Assembly (NCBI RefSeq): GCF_020176715.1
Contig: NZ_JAIVMF010000010.1
Coordinates: 62,001-126,000, forward strand
Length of the DNA stretch: 64,000 nucleotides
Source of the DNA: Stappia stellulata
GTDB taxonomy: Bacteria; Pseudomonadota; Alphaproteobacteria; Rhizobiales; Stappiaceae
Direction of reading: 5' to 3'
Position numbers and translations under genes: made by a program
Shown here: positions 53,775 through 62,207 of the stretch, piece by piece
Position numbering within the stretch: position 1 is the first letter of the stretch
Layout of the letters: every line of letters begins with the position of its first letter
Notes under the pieces: model-generated
Seen by the model: the letters and a program-made list of their open reading frames with translations, nothing else
Databases searched by the model: none
Told to the model about the DNA's origin: nothing

Positions 53775-54570
53775 ATCCATCTCGACGCCGCTGCGCCTCG
53801 CCACAATGGTGTTCGTGGTGTTCACGGCGATCTTCCTGCTGGCGCCGCTGGTCGTCGTTGTCGGCGTGTCGGTCTCCGAAAGCCAGTTCATCGCCTTCCC
53901 GCCGTCCGGCTTCTCGCTGCGCTGGTACGAGGAGGTGCTGGGATCCGACGCCTATGTCGGGGCCGCCTGGATCAGCCTGCGGGTGGCGATCCTGGTCACG
54001 CTGACGGCGACCTTCGTCGGCGGCGCGGCGGCGATTGCCCTGCACCGGCGCAAGCTGCCGTTTTCCGGCGCGCTGGCGACCTTCTTCCTGTCGCCGCTGG
54101 TGCTGCCGACGATCATCTACGCCATCGGCATGCTGATGCTGTGGAGCGCGATCTTCGGTCCCGTCTCCATCGTCACGCTGTGGCTGAGCCACACGGTGAT
54201 CACCATCCCCTATGTGGTGCGCACCACGCTGGCCGTGCTGTCGGAATCCGATCCCTTCCTGGAAGAGGCGGCGCAGACCATGGGCGCAAGCCGCCTGCAG
54301 CGGCTCTGGCTGGTGGTCGTGCCGCAGTGTCGCCCCGGCCTGATCGCCGGCGCCTTCTTCGCCTTCAACATCTCCTTCGACGAGGCGGTGCTGGCGCTCT
54401 TTCTGCGCAAGCCCGGTCTCACCACCTTGCCGGTGCAGATCTATGGCCAGCTCGAGTTCAGCCCCGACCCCTCGGTCGCCGCTGTCTCCACCATCATGAT
54501 CGCCCTCACCATCACCTTGATCCTGGTTATCGACCGCCTGCTCGGTGTCCAGAAATTCGCGAGTGCCTGA
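53767..54570 (+). CDS. ABC transporter permease, PotC type
   Basis: 267 residues, six helices (FVVFTAIFLLAPLVVVVGVS; STPLRLATMV start; EAA loop LEEAAQTMGASRLQRLWLVV). FAFNISFDEAVLALFLRKPG is the PotC pattern. Good GGAGG about 8 nt before ATG 53767. The ATPase follows after 3 nt. Confidence 0.94.
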   Translation: MVKSISTPLRLATMVFVVFTAIFLLAPLVVVVGVSVSESQFIAFPPSGFSLRWYEEVLGSDAYVGAAWISLRVAILVTLTATFVGGAAAIALHRRKLPFSGALATFFLSPLVLPTIIYAIGMLMLWSAIFGPVSIVTLWLSHTVITIPYVVRTTLAVLSESDPFLEEAAQTMGASRLQRLWLVVVPQCRPGLIAGAFFAFNISFDEAVLALFLRKPGLTTLPVQIYGQLEFSPDPSVAAVSTIMIALTITLILVIDRLLGVQKFASA

Positions 54571-54573
54571 CCC

Positions 54574-55623
54574 ATGGCTGATGTCCGTCTCACACAGATC
54601 AAGAAGTCCTTCGGCCAGGTCGAGGTTCTCCACGGGATCACGCTCGACATCGCCTCGGGCGAATTCATCAGCCTGCTTGGCGCCTCGGGCTGCGGCAAGA
54701 CCACCTTGCTGCGCATCGTCGCCGGCCTGGAAGGCGTCACCAGCGGCACGGTGGAGATCGCCGGCCGCGACGTGACGGAGCTTCCGCCGGAAAAGCGCGA
54801 CATCGCGATGATGTTCCAGTCCTATGCGCTTCTGCCGCATCTCTCGGTATCGGAAAACGTTCGCTTCCCCTTGCGCATGCGCAAGATCGGCAGCCGCGAG
54901 GAGCAGGCGGAAAAGGTGCGCGACGCGCTGGAGACGGTGCAGCTCGGCCATCTCGCCGACCGCAAGCCGCGCCAGCTCTCCGGCGGCCAGCAGCAGCGCG
55001 TGGCGCTGGCGCGGGCCATCGTCTCGCGCCCGCAGGTGCTTTTGCTGGACGAGCCGCTGTCGAACCTCGACGCCCGGCTGCGCGAGGACATGCAGGTGGA
55101 ACTGATCGAGATCCACAAGCGGCTCGGCCTCACCTCCATCTTCGTCACCCACGACCAGGAGGAGGCGCTGAGCCTTTCCGACCGCGTCGTGCTGCTGAAC
55201 GGCGGCAAGGTCGAGCAGGAAGGCGCGCCGAGCGAGATCTATTCCAACCCGGCGACCGGCTTTGCCTCGAATTTCCTGGGGGCTGCAAATCTCCTGCCGG
55301 CGACGCTGACGGAGACTGCCGCCGGACGTGCCGCGAAGCTGGAGGACGGGCAGGTGTTCCCGATCGAGACCGGCGCGGGCGAGGGCGGCGAGGTCACGCT
55401 CGCCCTGCGTCAGGAGGATGCGACGCTCTGCGCCGAGGGAGAGGGCCAGCTCACCGGCGTCGTCGCCGCGCGCATCTATCTGGGCGCGCGCAACCGCTAT
55501 GTCGTCAAGGTTGCCGGCCACGAGGTGCGCGTGCTGACGGGGACGGAAACCCTGTATGAAAGCGGCGCCCGCGTCGGCCTGCAGATCGATCCTGCGCGCG
55601 TTCGCGTCCTGCCGCGCGACTGA
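54574..55623 (+). CDS. ABC transporter ATP-binding protein, PotA type
   Basis: 349 residues. Walker A LLGASGCGKTTLLRI, Q-loop MMFQSYALLPHLS, signature RQLSGGQQQRVALARAI, Walker B LLLDEPLSNLD, FVTHDQEEAL, then the TOBE domain FASNFLGAANLLPATLTETA and GARNRYVVKVAGHEVRV. Energises the importer. Confidence 0.96.
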   Translation: MADVRLTQIKKSFGQVEVLHGITLDIASGEFISLLGASGCGKTTLLRIVAGLEGVTSGTVEIAGRDVTELPPEKRDIAMMFQSYALLPHLSVSENVRFPLRMRKIGSREEQAEKVRDALETVQLGHLADRKPRQLSGGQQQRVALARAIVSRPQVLLLDEPLSNLDARLREDMQVELIEIHKRLGLTSIFVTHDQEEALSLSDRVVLLNGGKVEQEGAPSEIYSNPATGFASNFLGAANLLPATLTETAAGRAAKLEDGQVFPIETGAGEGGEVTLALRQEDATLCAEGEGQLTGVVAARIYLGARNRYVVKVAGHEVRVLTGTETLYESGARVGLQIDPARVRVLPRD

Positions 55624-55712
55624 GCCCGACCCCGCCGCAAGTTCCAGCGCCCCCGCCGCGGCAGATCGCCTGCGTCAGGGACGGCGCCACCCCAAGACGG
55701 AGACAACCGATC

Positions 55713-57146
55713 ATGATCGCTTTCGAGACCGGCCTGTTCATCGATGGTGCCTTTGTTGCCGGGGAGGGCGCTTGCGAGCCGGCGCGCGACCCTGCGCGCG
55801 GCACGCTTCTCGCCGAGGTTTCCTCCGCAAGTCTGGCGCAGGTCGACCGCGCCGTCGAGGCCGCCCATGCGGCCTTCGCGACCTGGCGGCGCACGACGCC
55901 GAAGGAGCGCAGCCGCCTGCTGTGGGCGATCGCCGATGCGGTGGAGGCGAATGCCGACACGCTGTCGGAAGTGGAATCGCTCAACGCCGGCAAGCCGCGC
56001 CGCTTCGTCGCGATGGCGGAACTGGCCAATGTCGCAGATGTCTTCCGCTTCTTCGCAACGGCGGTCCGCAACATGCCGGCGGTCGCGGCCAACGGCTATC
56101 GCTCCGACACGATGACCTCGATGCTGCGCCGCGACCCGATCGGCGTGATCGCCTCCATCGCGCCGTGGAACTACCCGCTGCTGATGGCGGCGTGGAAGCT
56201 GGCGCCAGCACTTGCCGCCGGCAACACGGTGGTGATCAAGCCGTCGGAAAACACCCCGCTCAGCTTGTTGGCCTTTGCCGGCATTCTCGGCGAGTTCCTG
56301 CCCAAGGGCGTGGTCAACGTCATCTGCGGCAACGGTCCGGACGTCGGCCAGCGGCTGATCACCCACGATCTGGTGCGGATGATCTCGCTCACCGGCGACG
56401 TGCGCACCGGCCGCGCCATCCTGAAGGCGGCCGCCGGCGACACCATCAAGCGCACCCATCTGGAGCTTGGCGGCAAGGCGCCGGTGATCGTGCTCAAGGA
56501 CGCCGATCTCGATGCGGTGGTCTCGACGATGCGCGAGGCGAGCTTCTACAACGCCGGTCAGGACTGCACCGCCGCCTGCCGCGTGCTGGTCGACGCCTCG
56601 GTCGCCGACGAACTCGCGGCGAAACTGGCGGAGATGGTCGGCAGCCTCGTCTACGGCGAACCGGAGCGCGACGACGTCGAGTTCGGCCCGCTGATCAGCC
56701 AGGCGCAGCAGCAGCGCGTCGCCGGCTTCGTCGAACGCGCCCGCGCCTCCGGGGCGGAGATCCTCGCCGGCGGCAACATCGTCGAGGGGCCGGGTTTCTT
56801 CCACGAGCCGACGCTGGTGCGCGCGCCGATCGAGGCGGAAATCGTCCAGAAGGAGGTGTTCGGTCCGGTGGTGACGTTGACGCCCTTCGAGACGCCGGAG
56901 CAGGCGCTCGCCTGGGCGAATGCCTCGGAATACGGGCTGGCGTCCTCGGTGTGGTCGCGCGACGGGCAGGCGGCGATGCGGATTGCCAATGCGCTTGAAT
57001 ACGGCATCACCTGGGTGAACACCCATGGCGTCTTTGCGACCGAGATGCCGCATGGCGGCATGAAGAACTCGGGCTACGGCTCGGATCTTTCCATGCAGTC
57101 GCTCCTCGACTACACCCAGGTTCGACATGTGATGATCGCCTCCTGA
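55713..57146 (+). CDS. Gamma-aminobutyraldehyde-type dehydrogenase (PatD/BetB group)
   Basis: 477 residues, ALDH. IGVIASIAPWNYPLLMAAWK, GPDVGQRLITHDLVRMISLT, Glu in HLELGGKAPVIVLKDAD, catalytic Cys in NAGQDCTAACRVLVD, C-terminus MPHGGMKNSGYGSDLSMQSL. The VRMISLTGDVRTGRAI segment is close to YdcW/PatD. It would oxidise 4-aminobutyraldehyde from putrescine to GABA, feeding gabT; betaine aldehyde is an alternative. ATG 55713 follows GGAG. Confidence 0.88.
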   Translation: MIAFETGLFIDGAFVAGEGACEPARDPARGTLLAEVSSASLAQVDRAVEAAHAAFATWRRTTPKERSRLLWAIADAVEANADTLSEVESLNAGKPRRFVAMAELANVADVFRFFATAVRNMPAVAANGYRSDTMTSMLRRDPIGVIASIAPWNYPLLMAAWKLAPALAAGNTVVIKPSENTPLSLLAFAGILGEFLPKGVVNVICGNGPDVGQRLITHDLVRMISLTGDVRTGRAILKAAAGDTIKRTHLELGGKAPVIVLKDADLDAVVSTMREASFYNAGQDCTAACRVLVDASVADELAAKLAEMVGSLVYGEPERDDVEFGPLISQAQQQRVAGFVERARASGAEILAGGNIVEGPGFFHEPTLVRAPIEAEIVQKEVFGPVVTLTPFETPEQALAWANASEYGLASSVWSRDGQAAMRIANALEYGITWVNTHGVFATEMPHGGMKNSGYGSDLSMQSLLDYTQVRHVMIAS

Positions 57147-57195
57147 CCGGATACGGCCAGGGTCGGGCGTCTGCGCAAGCCGGTGGATCCGTGAT

Positions 57196-58128
57196 ATGAA
57201 TGACCGCATGCGCCTGCTGGACATGAAGACCTATGTCGTGCTGGCCCGAAATCGTCATTTCGGCCGTACGGCGGACGAGCTCAACACCACCCAGCCGGCG
57301 ATCTCCAGCCGGCTGGCCTCCATCGAGCGCGAGCTGGGGTGCAAGCTGGTCATCCGCGGCGACGGCCGCTTTGCGCTTACCGCCGATGGCGAACGGGTGC
57401 TGCAGCATTTCGAGACGGTTCTCGACGACATCGATGCGCTGAAGGATTCGCTTGCCGGCGCCGACCACCACAGCCACGAACCCTTGCGCATCGGCGCGAT
57501 CGATTCGGTGTCCTCGACCTGGATGCCGCAGCTGATCGAGGCGCTGCACCAGCAGTTTCCCGGGCTGAAGATCGAATTGACGGTGGATGGCACCAAGCCG
57601 CTCGTCTCGGGCATGCGCAAGGGCGAGTTCGACCTGATCTTCTGCCTGCACCCGGTGCTCGACGAGGGCTTTCGCAGCTACACCGCCTGCGTGTTCCAGA
57701 TGAGCTGGGCCGGCTCGCCGAAGCTGATCGATCCCGACCGGGTCTATTCGGTGGCGAGCCTTGCTGACCTGCCGATCATCTCGTTTCCGAAGAACTCTCC
57801 GCCCTACCAGATGGTCGCGCCGTATTTTCACGACGAGCAGGCGCTGGCCTCCAAGCTGACCAGCTGCAATTCGCTGTTCGCGATCATCAACTTGCTGATT
57901 GACGGCTTTGGCGTCGGCGCGGTGCCGACGGTGACGATCTGGCGCGAGCTGGAAATGGGCCTGCTCAAGACGATCACCGTCACCAAGCGCTTTCCGCCGA
58001 TGCCGATCATCGCCTCTTATCAGGCGAGCCTGCGTCAGGAGTTCATCGGCCAGATCGTGCGGCAGGCGAAACACTGCGTCGCCGACTATTGCGCGCGGGT
58101 CACACCCGACATGGTGTGGATCGACTGA
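57196..58128 (+). CDS. LysR-family transcriptional regulator
   Basis: 310 residues. HTH LLDMKTYVVLARNRHFGRTA, DELNTTQPAISSRLASIERE; effector domain from about 95 (LRIGAIDSVSSTWMPQLIEA). Same direction as and 49 bp after the dehydrogenase. The methionine at 57208 is a possible alternative start. It may regulate the polyamine part of the island, while the LysR at 46598 regulates gabTD; neither binding site is evident. Confidence 0.91.
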   Translation: MNDRMRLLDMKTYVVLARNRHFGRTADELNTTQPAISSRLASIERELGCKLVIRGDGRFALTADGERVLQHFETVLDDIDALKDSLAGADHHSHEPLRIGAIDSVSSTWMPQLIEALHQQFPGLKIELTVDGTKPLVSGMRKGEFDLIFCLHPVLDEGFRSYTACVFQMSWAGSPKLIDPDRVYSVASLADLPIISFPKNSPPYQMVAPYFHDEQALASKLTSCNSLFAIINLLIDGFGVGAVPTVTIWRELEMGLLKTITVTKRFPPMPIIASYQASLRQEFIGQIVRQAKHCVADYCARVTPDMVWID

Positions 58129-58171
58129 CGCGGCCCTGCACGGACCGCGTCTGAGTTGTGTCGGGCTGCCG

Positions 58172-59221
58172 TCAGGCGGCGGCGGCCTGGGCCGCGTTTG
58201 CGGCGCGCGCCTCGCGGAAGGACACGAGCCGGTTTTGCGCCTCGTCCCAAAGCGCAAGCTTCACGCAGGAAAAGCTCTCCCGCAGCGTGATCCGGCCGAT
58301 GTTGCGAAGTTCCGGGTGGTCGCGCAGGATCTCCGGCAGGCGGTAGAACGGCACTTTCGAGCACAGGTGATGCACGTGGTGGATGCCGATGTTGCCGCTG
58401 AACCAGCGCAGCACTGCCGGCAGGTCATAGTGCGAGCTGCCATGCAGCGCGGCGTGCTGGAACGTCCAGTCGTCCGTCTGCGACCAGTGGGTCCCCTCGA
58501 ACTGATGCTGGACGTAGAACAGCCACACACCGCCGGTGGCAGCCATCAGCGTGATCGGGATCTGCACCATCAGGAAGGGGCCGAGGCCGATCAGCCAGAT
58601 CAGCCCGGCGACAGGAACCGCCACGGCGAGGTTGGTCGAGATCGTCGAGATCCAGGGCCGCGCGCCGGCGCGCATCAGGCCGATCGGCAGCCGGTACTGG
58701 CATACGAACAGCCAGGCGGGGCCAAGGCCGAACATCACGACGGGATGGCGATAGAGGCGGTAGCGCAGTTTCGCAAAGCGCGACAGCGCCTGGTATTCGG
58801 CGACCGTCAGCGTGTCGACATCGCCGATGCCGCGCTGGTCGAGATTGCCGGCGGTGGCATGGTGGACGGCATGGGTGTGCCGCCAGTAGTCGTAGGGGGT
58901 TAGCGTCAGGACGCCGATCACCCGGCCCACCCAGTCATTGGCGGAGCGTCTGGTAAACAGCGAACCGTGACCGCAGTCGTGCTGGACAATGAACAGGCGG
59001 ACCAGAAAACCGGCCGCCGGAATGGTCAGCAAAAGCCCCCACCACTGGCCGTGGATCGCGGCAAGCGCGCTCAGCGCCCACAGCGCGGCGAAAGGCACGG
59101 CCGTGAGCACGATCTCGAGACAGCTGCGCAATGTGCTCGGCGCCCTGTATTGCATCAGGACCTTGCCCCAGGCACGGGCCTCGGCAGCCTTCATGGCGTG
59201 ATCTTCAGGGGATGGGTGCAT
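58172..59221 (-). CDS. Membrane fatty acid desaturase
   Basis: 349 residues with the three di-iron histidine boxes: VQHDCGHGSLF, HTHAVHHATAG and GIHHVHHLCS, and four membrane helices. It inserts cis double bonds into membrane lipid acyl chains (probably delta-9/12 type; regiochemistry not readable). ATG 59221 has GAGG 5 nt upstream; ATG 59194 has none. An inverted repeat lies upstream. cspA next door fits a cold-adaptation neighbourhood. Confidence 0.93.
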   Translation of the reverse strand: MHPSPEDHAMKAAEARAWGKVLMQYRAPSTLRSCLEIVLTAVPFAALWALSALAAIHGQWWGLLLTIPAAGFLVRLFIVQHDCGHGSLFTRRSANDWVGRVIGVLTLTPYDYWRHTHAVHHATAGNLDQRGIGDVDTLTVAEYQALSRFAKLRYRLYRHPVVMFGLGPAWLFVCQYRLPIGLMRAGARPWISTISTNLAVAVPVAGLIWLIGLGPFLMVQIPITLMAATGGVWLFYVQHQFEGTHWSQTDDWTFQHAALHGSSHYDLPAVLRWFSGNIGIHHVHHLCSKVPFYRLPEILRDHPELRNIGRITLRESFSCVKLALWDEAQNRLVSFREARAANAAQAAAA

Positions 59222-59242
59222 GGAAACCTCAAGAGACGGATG

Positions 59243-59258
59243 ACCACCTTGATGTGGT
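59243..59258. promoter_or_regulatory. Operator-like inverted repeat upstream of the desaturase
   Basis: ACCAC-CTTGAT-GTGGT, 5-bp arms, 22 bp before the desaturase ATG. Its position suits a repressor site; the regulator is unknown. Confidence 0.35.
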
Positions 59259-59313
59259 CTACCGGCACGACGCGATCAAGACGGACCCTGCCGCAACAGC
59301 TCGCGCGTGAACG

Positions 59314-59341
59314 AAAAAAGGCCGGGCAATGCCCGGCCTTT
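59314..59341 (-). terminator. Terminator of cspA, bidirectional in shape
   Basis: GGCCGGGC-ATT-GCCCGGCC read on the minus strand, followed by six T; the plus-strand side has only TTT. Confidence 0.85.
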
Positions 59342-59396
59342 CTGGATACCGACGATCGCGCCCACCGGATGACGGTCGCGGATCGGAATCGGTAAC

Positions 59397-59606
59397 TCAA
59401 GCTTCCTGCAGGTTGTCCGCAGCGCTCTTGCCCGAACGGCTGTCCTTGACGACGTCGAAGGACAGCTTCTGGCCTTCCACGATCGTGTGCAGGCCAGCGC
59501 GCTCGACGGCGGAGATGTGGACGAACACGTCCGGGCCGCCATTGTCGGGCTGAATGAAGCCGAAGCCTTTGGTGGTGTTGAAGAACTTAACGGTACCAGT
59601 GTTCAT
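59397..59606 (-). CDS. cspA: Cold-shock protein
   Basis: 69 residues, single cold-shock (OB) domain: RNP1 KGFGFIQ, RNP2 VFVHISAVE, start [20 protein letters not shown]. Binds single-stranded RNA and DNA as an RNA chaperone. ATG 59606 has AAAGGAA 6-7 nt upstream. The C-terminal end is longer than E. coli CspA by a short [13 protein letters not shown] tail. Confidence 0.96.
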   Translation of the reverse strand: MNTGTVKFFNTTKGFGFIQPDNGGPDVFVHISAVERAGLHTIVEGQKLSFDVVKDSRSGKSAADNLQEA

Positions 59607-59755
59607 GACGATTTCCTTTCAATCGGTCACAAAGAAATGCCCGCCACGCGAAAGCCGCGCGACCAGCGGTTAGGATCGACATTGAGAAGGAAGTTCGTCG
59701 TAGCGCCGAAGCACGGTAACAAAGTTCTACCAGCAAGATCGATGAAGAGCTTATA
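59607..59755 (-). promoter_or_regulatory. Candidate cspA promoter and leader
   Basis: TATAAG (59755-59750 on the minus strand) could be a -10, giving an untranslated leader of about 137 nt. Long leaders are normal for cold-shock genes, where they act as thermosensors. I see no good -35 and did not fold it. Confidence 0.35.
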
Positions 59756-59877
59756 GCCGCAATCGGTGTTCAAAATAAGATGCTAAAAAAAATAAATTCT
59801 TCAGGGCGGTTAACGCCGGGCGGCCTGCGCCGGCCACGCCCGGAAAACGGCTCGGACCGGGCGGATCGCCTCCACCG

Positions 59878-60183
59878 TCATTCGGTGCTTTTCTCGAACT
59901 GGACGCCGAGTTCCGTCCCCGTGCGCCAACGCACCAGGGCAATCACCTGGATGTCCTCGTTGACGATGCGCAGTTCGAACCGGTCGGGAATGTCGATGGT
60001 GCTGGGCAGCTTGAGCAGCGCGCCGTCCTCCGACAGGTTGCGGACGCGGCAGTCGAAAACCATCGTGTGATTGCCAAGAACGATCTTGCCGCTCTTCAAT
60101 GTGCGGTGACGGGGGCTGCTCCGCCGGTTTTTGTCGCTCATCGTGTGCTGGCCCCGCTCCACGTCCTCGTTGATTGTCATCAT
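59878..60183 (-). CDS. PilZ-domain protein
   Basis: 101 residues. Cyclic-di-GMP binding motif RRSSPRHRTLKSGKIV (RxxxR) and VRNLSEDGALLKLP (D/NxSxxG) are present, followed by the barrel (FELRIVNEDIQVIALVRWRT). ATG 60183 or the adjacent 60180 is possible; AGGAT lies upstream. A stand-alone PilZ adaptor; target unknown. Confidence 0.88.
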   Translation of the reverse strand: MMTINEDVERGQHTMSDKNRRSSPRHRTLKSGKIVLGNHTMVFDCRVRNLSEDGALLKLPSTIDIPDRFELRIVNEDIQVIALVRWRTGTELGVQFEKSTE

Positions 60184-60248
60184 CCCCGATCATCCTATGC
60201 CTATTCGGCCTGATTGCGCCCGCAATCGGGCAATTTCGCGCCCTGTTC

Positions 60249-60578
60249 CTAGGTGGCGCAGGCAATGCACAGTGACGCCGCCGGGTCGGCCTCAAGCCGC
60301 CCCTGCGCGATCTCCTCGCCGCACGACAGGCAGTCGCCATAGGTGCCGGCATCGATACGGTGCACGGCGGCGTCGATCCGGGCAAGCTCGGCGACGCGTT
60401 GGCGCTCCGATGCCTGCGCCATTGCCTGTCCCTGAAGGGCATCCATGCGCGACAGCCGTCCGACGGACTGCTGGTCGAGGGAAACGACGCTGCGGGCATC
60501 GCGCGCCATGGCGCTCAGGTCAACGAGCTCGCGCCTGCGCGCGAGCAATGCCCGGCGTGCGTCTTCCGGATCGATCAT
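60249..60578 (-). CDS. DksA/TraR-type zinc-finger protein
   Basis: 109 residues: an N-terminal coiled coil (DARRALLARRRELVDLSAMA, LSRMDALQGQAMAQAS), a link helix AAVHRIDAGTYGDC and the four-Cys zinc finger CLSCGEEIAQGRLEADPAAS then LCIAC. It may bind the RNA polymerase secondary channel. ATG 60578 with GGGAACC upstream; the frame is open far upstream but without sense. Shorter than DksA. Confidence 0.9.
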   Translation of the reverse strand: MIDPEDARRALLARRRELVDLSAMARDARSVVSLDQQSVGRLSRMDALQGQAMAQASERQRVAELARIDAAVHRIDAGTYGDCLSCGEEIAQGRLEADPAASLCIACAT

Positions 60579-60758
60579 CGGTGTGGTTCCCGCTGCCCTC
60601 GACGATGGCAAGGTTCCACAGCCGTCGCCGTCGCGCAATGGGGCTGATCGCGCCGCCGGCTCCGGGCGCGGCGCACGCCAATGCTTGACCGCAGGCCCCC
60701 GGGCAGGCATTCCCTTGGAGACTTGCGTCTCTTTCGATCGCGAGGGTGGAGCCCAAAC

Positions 60759-61334
60759 ATGACGTATCTGATAGCCGGACTGATCATCTTCTTCGGGGTA
60801 CATGCCCTGCCCATGCGTCCCGCGCTGCGCGGTCGGATGCGCGAGCGTCTGGGCGACCTCGGCTACAAGGCCGCTTTCGCCCTTGTCTCGCTTCTGGGTC
60901 TCGTGCTCATCATCCATGGGTACGGCATGGCGCGCGCCGCCGGGTCGCCGATCCTGTATTCGCCACCGGTGTGGATGAGCCACATCACCATGTTGTTGAT
61001 GGTTCCGGTGTTCGTGCTGCTGGTCGCCGCCTATGCGCCGACAGGCACGGTCAAGGCCCGCAGCAAGCATCCGATGATTCTCGCCGTCAAGATCTGGGCG
61101 CTCGCCCATCTCCTGGCGAACGGCGACCTGGCCTCGGTGGTGCTCTTCGGCAGCTTTCTGGCATGGGGGGTCGTCGATCGCATTTCGCTCAAGCGGCGCG
61201 GCGACATCGGCGGCGCCGGCGCACTGCGCAAGTCGATCGCGGGCGACGCGATTTCGGTGGTCGTCGGTCTCGCCCTTTATGCCGTGTTTGTCGTCTATCT
61301 GCATACGTGGCTGATCGGCGTGCCGGTGATCTAG
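60759..61334 (+). CDS. NnrU-family membrane protein
   Basis: 191 residues, about five to six membrane helices; YLIAGLIIFFGVHALPMRPA and ILAVKIWALAHLLANGDLAS are NnrU/MdoC-like hallmarks (GLxxFxGxHxLP...AHLLANGD). NnrU is linked to nitrite/nitric oxide metabolism, and the family also to cyclo-type isomerases in carotenoid pathways; no nor or nir gene is near. ATG 60759 has GGAG 8 nt upstream. Confidence 0.85.
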   Translation: MTYLIAGLIIFFGVHALPMRPALRGRMRERLGDLGYKAAFALVSLLGLVLIIHGYGMARAAGSPILYSPPVWMSHITMLLMVPVFVLLVAAYAPTGTVKARSKHPMILAVKIWALAHLLANGDLASVVLFGSFLAWGVVDRISLKRRGDIGGAGALRKSIAGDAISVVVGLALYAVFVVYLHTWLIGVPVI

Positions 61335-61532
61335 CGGGACGCGCGGTTTGGCCGCCTCACTTGTGCCATCAAGACGCGCAAGGGAAGCGGTCGAATGCGG
61401 ACAGGAAACGGTTCGTGCGCTGGCGTTGACGGCGGTCAAAGGCCGTTTGCCAGTCTCAGGTCAAATGGATAAGGTGGCGCCGCGCGGCACGGATCGCGCG
61501 CTCCATGCATTGTTTTCGGGAAAACGCAGCGT

Positions 61533-62207
61533 ATGTCGGACATTTTTCGCGAGGTCGACGAGGAAATCAGGCACGAGCGCTACAAGCGCCTGTGGGACCG
61601 CTTCGGACCGTATCTGATCGCCGGGGCCTTACTGATCGTCGTCGGCACGGCCGCCTATCGCGGCTGGGTCTACTGGCGCGAGACCGAGGCGCAGGCGTCC
61701 GGCGATGTCTTCGTGCAGGCCGTACGGCTTGCGGAAGAGGGCAAGTTCGCCGACGCCGAGGCTCGCCTCGGCGATCTGTCCGACGCGCCCGGCGGCTATC
61801 CGAGCCTCGCCCGGCTGCGCGCGGCAAGCCTTCAGGCCCAGGCCGGCGATCCGGCCGCGGCCCTTGCCCGCTTCGACGCGATTGCCGCCGACAGCGGCGA
61901 GAATGACGCGCTGCGCGACATCGCCCGCCTGCGCGCCGGCTATGTCGCGCTCGACACCCAGGATTTCTCCGGCGCCGCCGACCGGCTCGAGCCGCTTGCG
62001 GGTGACGACAACGCCCTGCGGTTCCTGGCACGCGAGGGGCTTGCGCTTGGCGCCTGGAAGGCGGGCAACACGGATGACGCGCGTCGCTGGATCGCCGGTA
62101 TTCTCGACCAGGAAGGCGCGCCGAGCGATGTCGCGACCCGGGCGCGGACCTTGCTCGACCTGCTGAACGCCGCCGAGGGAACTCCCGACGACAAGGCTGA
62201 CTCATGA
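61533..62207 (+). CDS. YfgM/TPR-like membrane-anchored protein
   Basis: 224 residues. N-terminal cytosolic helix (MSDIFREVDEEIRHERYKRL), one membrane segment (YLIAGALLIVVGTAAYRGWV), periplasmic helical TPR-like repeats (ARLGDLSDAPGGYPSLARLR; ARLRAGYVALDTQDFSGAAD). The YfgM-bamB-der order is conserved in many proteobacteria; YfgM is a periplasmic chaperone-linked SecYEG partner. It overlaps bamB by 4 nt (ATGA). Confidence 0.88.
   Translation: MSDIFREVDEEIRHERYKRLWDRFGPYLIAGALLIVVGTAAYRGWVYWRETEAQASGDVFVQAVRLAEEGKFADAEARLGDLSDAPGGYPSLARLRAASLQAQAGDPAAALARFDAIAADSGENDALRDIARLRAGYVALDTQDFSGAADRLEPLAGDDNALRFLAREGLALGAWKAGNTDDARRWIAGILDQEGAPSDVATRARTLLDLLNAAEGTPDDKADS

Noticed and set aside
58235-58903. 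222-codon plus-strand ORF over the desaturase
   Set aside because: Antisense to a gene with three intact histidine boxes; Arg/His/Gln-rich nonsense.
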